From an uncultured Acetobacteraceae bacterium (GTDB taxonomy: Bacteria; Pseudomonadota; Alphaproteobacteria; Acetobacterales; Acetobacteraceae): a stretch of DNA of 10,476 nucleotides. This document shows positions 6,125 to 10,476 of the stretch, piece by piece. Every line of letters begins with the position of its first letter. Within the stretch, counting starts at the first letter, position 1. The stretch lies in NCBI GenBank assembly GCA_903839965.1, contig CAIMEK010000396.1, forward strand, positions 1 through 10,476, in the 5' to 3' direction. Both the position numbers and the translations under genes were made by a program. Below the pieces are notes generated by a model, which made no database searches, was not told the origin of the DNA, and saw only the letters and a program-made list of their open reading frames with translations.

Positions 6125-7129
6125 TCAGCGCGGGCGCCAGTTCTCCTCACTGGGCTGGTCAATGCGCAGGTCGGGAATACCAGCGCGCTGCCATGGTTGG
6201 GTAAGGAGCCGGTGGCACGGATCGGGCACGCGCAGCCGGTCGCCAAACTCGGGTGCCGCTGTGAACAGCATATAGGGGCAGCTGGTGGTACCGGTGGTTT
6301 CCTTCATCATCGTCATGATGTTGTGCAGGTGGCGGGTATTGGTGGTGACCGTGAGAGCCAGCATCGTAGACTTCATGCCGAAGTGCTTCCGGTAGGCATC
6401 GTTGCCTATGACCTCGCGGTATTGCAGCACCTTGCGCAGGTAGCTGGTCTCCTGAAGGTCGGCGCGCCGGACCAGTTCATGAGCTCGGTCAGCCTCGACC
6501 ATGAAGAAACGGTACCGCATTCCGTTCATGGTCGTGTATTCGATGCCGAATAGGGCGTCGGGCACCAGGGAACCGTCGAGGGTGTGAGACTTGCCGGTAC
6601 GCGGGCTGGTGTAGGACGCCCGGCAGGGAATGACCGGTGTCTTGTTCGGCGAGCGCTCCAGGATTTCCTGCTGCGGGATGAAACGCAGAGGCGGACTCCG
6701 TTTGGCGGCTAGCTCAATCGACGCGGTGATGCAGGCGACCATAAGACGGTGGTGGAACAGCACCCGTGGTGCTGGTTTTGATGGCTGAATAAGGCCGTGG
6801 TCGATGAGCGCCTGCTCGGCGGCCGGGGTGAGGTCGTAAACGGTCCGCTCAAACTTGGAGATGGCGGTCCATTGTGCCTGTGGACGGTCCAGATAGGGGC
6901 CACCGTGTGGCGTGCTCGCTTCGTGATAGAGGTCTCCCAACCGCTCCAGGGAACGGGTGTCGTTGCGCCGGATATCCCTGGTGAATTCCACCAAAAAGCT
7001 GGACGGGAGCGGGCCGTGCTGATGAATTGCATGGAACCAGATCAGATCCCGCTCCGTGGGCTCCACCCGCTTGCCGGTGCTCCTGCGCTCGTAACGCAGC
7101 CGTCGCCGTATCGGCTGTTGCTCTGCCAT
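6125..7129 (-). CDS. Replication-relaxation (Replic_Relax) family protein
   Basis: A 334-aa protein matching the Replic_Relax pattern, a family linked by its founding studies to plasmid replication and DNA relaxation. After a basic lead (1-25), a winged helix-turn-helix runs from about 25 to 115: TERDLIWFHAI opens it, and YDLTPAAEQALIDHGLI (98-114) closes it. The second half holds the family block LDGSLVPDALFGI (184-196), YRFFMVEADRAHELV (206-220) and YLRKVLQYREVI (230-241). The order PD - ExD - K - Y (P190/D191, E212/D214, K233, Y237) resembles a restriction-endonuclease-like core. The C-terminal 80 residues are less clear. ATG 7129 is the only start after an in-frame stop, but its Shine-Dalgarno candidate GGAG sits only one base away, so initiation may be weak. 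The gene lies 116 bases after the large ATPase on the same strand and probably in the same operon. Whether it nicks, binds or cuts DNA is unknown. Confidence 0.78.
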   Translation of the reverse strand: MAEQQPIRRRLRYERRSTGKRVEPTERDLIWFHAIHQHGPLPSSFLVEFTRDIRRNDTRSLERLGDLYHEASTPHGGPYLDRPQAQWTAISKFERTVYDLTPAAEQALIDHGLIQPSKPAPRVLFHHRLMVACITASIELAAKRSPPLRFIPQQEILERSPNKTPVIPCRASYTSPRTGKSHTLDGSLVPDALFGIEYTTMNGMRYRFFMVEADRAHELVRRADLQETSYLRKVLQYREVIGNDAYRKHFGMKSTMLALTVTTNTRHLHNIMTMMKETTGTTSCPYMLFTAAPEFGDRLRVPDPCHRLLTQPWQRAGIPDLRIDQPSEENWRPR

Positions 7130-7245
7130 GCTCCGGTCATACGCAGTGCCAGCGGCGACGCAACGTTCGGTATGGCAACGTATATTTCACGTCGGTGCTG
7201 CATGCGCCGCCAGGCGACACGATCAACTCTTCGCTGCGGCGGTGA

Positions 7246-9411
7246 TTACCACTCCGGTGATGCGTCAGTTTTGTTCGGGCCTTTCGGCGGCCCCTCGTCC
7301 AATCGCCAGGGAAGATCCGGATGGTGCAAATTCACCATGGGGTCGGGGATAGGCGCGGGGTCCGTCAGGGGTAGGGGTAGTCCGGGATCTGTCGGGGATC
7401 CACTAACCCGGGCTCGGTTGCCGTCGAGAAGGCGACGGTATGCCTCTGGGGGCATCTGTCGCTCCCCTTCCATCACCCCAAGCGGCACGGACAGGGATAT
7501 CGCCGTGCCGGTGACGTTGCGCACATAGCAGGCGAACTGCGTCACCCGCGGTCCGCGCCGTTGATCCAGTACAAAACTGGGCGTCGTGCGCATATCGGGG
7601 GCAATGGCATGGGCATCCCGATCCGACAGGCCGCCCGCCAGCTTGATGCTAGTGTTGGCGGCGAACGAGGCACGCAAGCCGCCCTGAAGCTGGTCGAGGT
7701 ACTGGTGCGCCACGACGATACCCAGCCGGTACTTTCTGGCCTGGATGAGCAGGTTGTCGATGTTGGTGTCGAAGTACTCACTGGCCTCGTCGATATAGAG
7801 AAAGGCGGGTCGGCGCCGATCCTCCGGGATCGCCGCGCGCTCCAGTGCTGCTTGCAAGGTCAGCGCGATGAAGTACCGACCGAGGATCGAGGAGTTGGAC
7901 TTCAGGAAATCCTTGGCCGTATTGACGAGCACGACCTTGCCCTCGTTGAGGGCCGACCCCACATCGATGCGGTTGCGCGGGGCGGAGAACATTCGCTCGA
8001 AGGTCTGGTTCTCGATGATGCCGTAGAGCCGTCGCTTGACCTGAGTGCGGGTCTCGCCGAATTGGCGGTCGGTGAACTCCTTTTCGAAGAACATCCGGGA
8101 GCTTTCCGGCAGCCGCCCGATGGCGTCCCGATACGGTGCAATGTCATCCATCAGCTCGATCATCGTCCGTAGGTTCGCCGACGGGATCTGGATCATCAGC
8201 CGAGCCAGATAGCGGAAGACGAGCGATTGCTTCTGCGTCAGCTCGGCGCCTAACAATGAGCCGAAGAAATACTCGTAGAGCTCGACCACGCCGTTGAGGA
8301 TTTGCTCACGGTCGGCGGCGCCATACCGGTTGATACGCTCCAGGTTCACATCGAACATGTTCAGCGCGGGTGGGTGCTCCACGTCCCGCGGGTCGATGAT
8401 AATCAGCCGGTCACCGAGTGCGTCGAACAGGCCGAGGCGCGAAACCTTCGACAGCATATCGCCCTGGCTGTCGATGATGACGAGGCCTGGCGGGTTCGGA
8501 CCCTGCAGGTCACTGAGGATCATATGCTGGAGGGTCTGCGTTTTGCCGTGGCCGGACCCCGCCAGAATGTGGGTGTGCTCGAAACGGGCGGACAGCGGGA
8601 TGGTGAATGGCAGCTCGGTAAAGAACAGCGAGGCGTAGGGGGTTCCCCCGAGATACGCTCCCACGAGTTCTCGGGGGTGTTTGCCGGCCGCGTCCGTGGG
8701 AAGCACCGGCTGCCGGCCGCTCTGCGCTGCCCGCTCCCTGGTCATCCCGATTGTGGCAGCCAAGTTCTCTTCGAAACGCGCGCGGACACTGTCGAACAAT
8801 CCGGCCTGCATGATATCGTCGTCGTACATCGTGGCCATGATGCGCTGGATCGCCTCGGCGGGACGGGCGCACAGGTCAAGCAAGAGCACCGAGAATGGTG
8901 CCACGGACCCGGACGCTGGGTTATTGAATGCAACGGGCGGCAGGTAGGCGATGAACCCCTCGATGAGGCGGATCACCTTTTCCCGCCAGATGTCCTCATA
9001 CCAATCCGGGCGAGCCAGGATGCGTTCCTTGGTCGCCAGAAACGCTCGCAGCGTGATCCCGCCCTCAATGGAGAGATTGTCAAAAACGGCGACGTCCGGC
9101 AAGCCGAAGAACATCGGGTCGGCCTGGAGGAGCTCCCACACCAGTTCGTGCAATCCGTCGCGCAGCTTCTCGCACGGCGTTGCCTCTGCCCGGCGGCATG
9201 CCTCGGCGACGACCTCTTGGACGAAGTCCAGTGCGTCATCGGGATCGGCGTATCGGGAGCGTCGATGGGCATCGCTGACGCGGGCATAGAGGGCGCGCAT
9301 CTCGGCTTGCTCGCGATCCCGAAGCGAACCGACGAAGAATGCCCGAGCGTTCGACCACTGGAACGCCGATCGGAAATTCGGCCAGCCGAAGATGTTGAAG
9401 CTAGATTTCAA
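7246..9411 (-). CDS. Large coupling-protein-like ATPase (TraG/VirD4/HerA superfamily, TraM-recognition C-terminus)
   Basis: This 721-aa protein is a DNA-motor-type ATPase. A long mostly helical N-terminal region (about 1-245) has no clear transmembrane span and no family I recognise. The ATPase domain follows. Walker A is AGSGHGKT (284-291). The strand VIIDSQGDM (311-319) corresponds to DPHGD in coupling proteins. Walker B is FLYIDEA (537-543), followed by LLIQARKYRLGIVVAHQYLDQL (554-575), the TraG/TraD C-terminal signature with Q570. A proline-rich tail (after about 665) is probably flexible. The first usable codon after an in-frame TGA is TTG at 9411, with GAAGAGG just upstream, and it overlaps the 3' end of the 125-aa gene by 11 bases, so translational coupling is likely. 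The protein probably forms a hexamer that moves DNA, and it may pair with the 398-aa ATPase. Mobilisation, plasmid maintenance and defence all remain possible. Confidence 0.82.
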   Translation of the reverse strand: MKSSFNIFGWPNFRSAFQWSNARAFFVGSLRDREQAEMRALYARVSDAHRRSRYADPDDALDFVQEVVAEACRRAEATPCEKLRDGLHELVWELLQADPMFFGLPDVAVFDNLSIEGGITLRAFLATKERILARPDWYEDIWREKVIRLIEGFIAYLPPVAFNNPASGSVAPFSVLLLDLCARPAEAIQRIMATMYDDDIMQAGLFDSVRARFEENLAATIGMTRERAAQSGRQPVLPTDAAGKHPRELVGAYLGGTPYASLFFTELPFTIPLSARFEHTHILAGSGHGKTQTLQHMILSDLQGPNPPGLVIIDSQGDMLSKVSRLGLFDALGDRLIIIDPRDVEHPPALNMFDVNLERINRYGAADREQILNGVVELYEYFFGSLLGAELTQKQSLVFRYLARLMIQIPSANLRTMIELMDDIAPYRDAIGRLPESSRMFFEKEFTDRQFGETRTQVKRRLYGIIENQTFERMFSAPRNRIDVGSALNEGKVVLVNTAKDFLKSNSSILGRYFIALTLQAALERAAIPEDRRRPAFLYIDEASEYFDTNIDNLLIQARKYRLGIVVAHQYLDQLQGGLRASFAANTSIKLAGGLSDRDAHAIAPDMRTTPSFVLDQRRGPRVTQFACYVRNVTGTAISLSVPLGVMEGERQMPPEAYRRLLDGNRARVSGSPTDPGLPLPLTDPAPIPDPMVNLHHPDLPWRLDEGPPKGPNKTDASPEW

Positions 9412-9778
9412 TCACCTCTTCCCCGCCGAAGTGCGCGGCCGCGTCCAGCACCTGCTTGAAGGTGATCGCAGCCTCCCGGATCTGCCCCTCGACGGCAAGC
9501 ATTTCCAGAATGTCCTTGCACTCGATGCGCTTGCCGCCGGCAAGATCATCTACCGACACCGAAATGTTCATCGCCTTGAAGGCCAGGCGCGACGCGAGAC
9601 CGAGAAGACCGGATCCTCGGTCTACGAGCTCCGACTTGGTGTAGAGCAGCGATGACCCAAGTTTGTATTTGGAAATATGGGCTCGCTCTTCCTGCGTGAT
9701 GTCGGCGCGAACTTCCAGGATGAACGAAACGTTGCCCAACATGGTCGAGCGCTGATCGCGGCGGAGCAACAGGTGCAT
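9401..9778 (-). CDS. Conserved hypothetical protein, 125 aa, first gene of the minus-strand operon
   Basis: Function unknown. The protein opens MHLLLRRDQRSTMLGNVSFI, then LEVRADITQEERAHISKYKLG and SSLLYTKSELVDRGSGLL. Its second half contains FKAMNISVSVDDLAGGKRIECKDILEML and a helical C-terminus ending GGEEVIEI. The look is of a mixed alpha/beta cytoplasmic protein with no signal peptide, membrane segment or metal motif. I believe similar proteins sit beside coupling-type ATPases on other mobile elements, but I cannot name the family. The ATG at 9778 has AGGAG seven to eight bases upstream. The frame extends further upstream to 10075, but that part is unlike protein. Overlap of its last 11 bases with the large ATPase gene makes a two-gene unit, so it may be a partner or regulator of that ATPase. 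Confidence 0.75.
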   Translation of the reverse strand: MHLLLRRDQRSTMLGNVSFILEVRADITQEERAHISKYKLGSSLLYTKSELVDRGSGLLGLASRLAFKAMNISVSVDDLAGGKRIECKDILEMLAVEGQIREAAITFKQVLDAAAHFGGEEVIEI

Positions 9779-10336
9779 GACCGTCTCCTTTGCCTTTGCG
9801 ACACAATCGAACGCGCAAGGATATACCTGAGTCAAGGCGGAAACTGCGAGTGCCGCACGCCTGCGCCCTGCCGCGAATCGGCCTCGGCGTATCGATGCCG
9901 TATCGGAGTCCCCCAGAGGATGTGGGTCCTCACTGCAATGCTCTTCTGGATGGATGAACAGCGATATAGCCTGTAGTGGTAACTCAGGGAGTTTTGTTTC
10001 GAACGAGCCGCAATATATATGGAGGCGCGCGAGAAATGGGATGCGTAGCATCAGAGTCGCACCGTGACACAGCAAAAATCCTGCTGCACAATGCTCAACT
10101 ATGGATCACCATGTACTGGGATCGGGATGGGGATACAGGAGGGGGATACGCCATCCCTATCCGTATCCCCGTGGAAAGGGGGGCCGGATTGGATCCCAGC
10201 CCCTGTCTTCGCGCATTATTTGCGCTTTCCCTATCGCCCGATTGACCGCAGAAATTCGTTCTCTCTACGTTCGTTCGAACCGGACACGCAGCGCGCTTTC
10301 ATGTCCTAACCCCAGACGGAGGCACGAGTTCACTTA
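9779..10336. other. 558-base non-coding region with palindromes; likely operon promoter and possible origin
   Basis: I see no convincing gene. Several short plus-strand frames cross it, but they are composition noise. Contents: a minus-strand TTGACT (9830-9835) with a weak TTCGAT about 18 bases on, a poor promoter candidate for the 125-aa gene; a plus-strand TTGTTT (9994-9999) 16 bases before TATATG (10016-10021); a short inverted repeat GATGC-GTA-GCATC (10040-10052); two CGTATCG copies near 9887-9905; and the nested repeat structure annotated separately. An origin of replication or transfer, or a control region, would fit this place between the operon head and the IS, but nothing proves it. 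Confidence 0.45.
10116..10199. repeat. Nested inverted repeats with GGGGATAC motifs
   Basis: An outer 8-bp pair CTGGGATC (10116-10123) and GATCCCAG (10192-10199) encloses GGGGATAC at 10129-10136 and again at 10142-10149, plus an inverted GTATCCCC at 10163-10170. In the centre, GGGAT (10144-10148) can pair with ATCCC (10152-10156). The whole can fold into a long interrupted stem or cruciform. No U-tract follows, so it is not a standard terminator. Candidate roles are a transfer or replication origin, a protein-binding array or a structured RNA. Confidence 0.6.
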
Positions 10337-10476
10337 GTGTCTGTCCGGGAGGTTGGCGAGTCATTTGAATCGGTTACGGGAGCGGGCTTGAGCGGCTCGA
10401 ATTGTGTGTGATCCTATTTTCGGCGCTGATTTGCGAGGTGCCGTATGTGGACGATGAAGAACCGCCCCCGCTACGA
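10337..10476 (+). mobile_element. IS5-family insertion sequence, left end (partial, runs off right edge)
   Basis: At 10334-10337 the sequence reads TTAG, fitting the YTAR-type target of many IS5-group elements. It is followed by GTGTCTGTCCGGGAGG, which resembles the terminal repeat of IS5-like elements. A roughly 100-base leader then precedes a transposase start at 10445. The other end is outside the window, so neither the repeat pair nor the target duplication can be verified, and the exact boundary could shift by a few bases. Confidence 0.6.
10445..10476 (+). CDS. IS5-family transposase, N-terminal start only
   Basis: Only ten full codons are visible: MWTMKNRPRY plus two bases of the next codon. 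This matches the opening MWT-x-x-NR-x-RY seen in a group of IS5-family transposases that continue with RYPSDLTDEEW-type sequence. A GAGGTG seven bases upstream serves as ribosome binding site. The catalytic region lies outside the window, so whether the gene is intact cannot be judged. Confidence 0.65.
   Translation, partial: MWTMKNRPRY

Noticed and set aside
9976..10245. Possible 89-aa (or 69-aa from 10036) plus-strand protein
   Set aside because: The composition is random-looking, the coding stretch includes the palindromic array, and the GGAGG at 10021 is about ten bases from the inner ATG and overlaps a promoter-like element.
10270..10290. GTTCGAAC-type palindrome as a tRNA T-arm or attachment site
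   Set aside because: The flanking bases do not form the T-stem or acceptor stem, and no second copy was seen in the window.
1..10476. CRISPR array, rRNA or complete tRNA genes
   Set aside because: I saw no regularly spaced identical repeats and no tRNA- or rRNA-like stretches on either strand.

Overview
The window is GC-rich proteobacterial DNA. It joins the start of a chromosomal Wsp-type chemosensory operon to an accessory block of DNA-processing genes, with insertion-sequence DNA at both ends of that block. The class is uncertain. A Wsp operon points to beta- or gammaproteobacteria. The DUF3768 gene, the replication-relaxation protein and the IS5-family transposase start are familiar from alphaproteobacterial and acidophile plasmids and islands.

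Layout. Bases 1-2867 (minus strand) hold three genes in the order MCP, CheW, CheR, which matches wspA-wspB-wspC. CheR runs off the left edge. About 40 bases upstream of wspA is an IS256-family remnant (about 2908-3340) that keeps only the C-terminal part of its transposase. From 3657 to 9778 is the accessory block. A short coupling-protein-like ATPase (398 aa) and a 132-aa hypothetical protein are on the plus strand. A minus-strand set converges on them: a 125-aa hypothetical protein, a second, larger coupling-type ATPase (721 aa), a replication-relaxation (Replic_Relax) family protein, a small six-cysteine protein and a DUF3768 protein. The two sets meet tail to tail with a 29-base coding overlap. 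A rho-independent terminator for the minus-strand genes lies inside the 3' end of the plus-strand gene. Bases 9779-10336 are non-coding and contain a nested inverted-repeat structure around 10116-10199. At 10337 the left end of an IS5-family element begins, and its transposase starts at 10445.

How the genes may work together. WspA, WspB and WspC would be the receptor, the coupling protein and the receptor methyltransferase of a surface- or envelope-stress pathway that controls cyclic-di-GMP through genes beyond the left edge. In the accessory block, two different TraG/VirD4/HerA-like motor ATPases accompany a winged-helix protein with nuclease-like conserved residues. This suggests a DNA mobilisation, maintenance or defence module. 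No classical relaxase, integrase, replication initiator or mating-pair gene is visible. The exact role of the block is inference.
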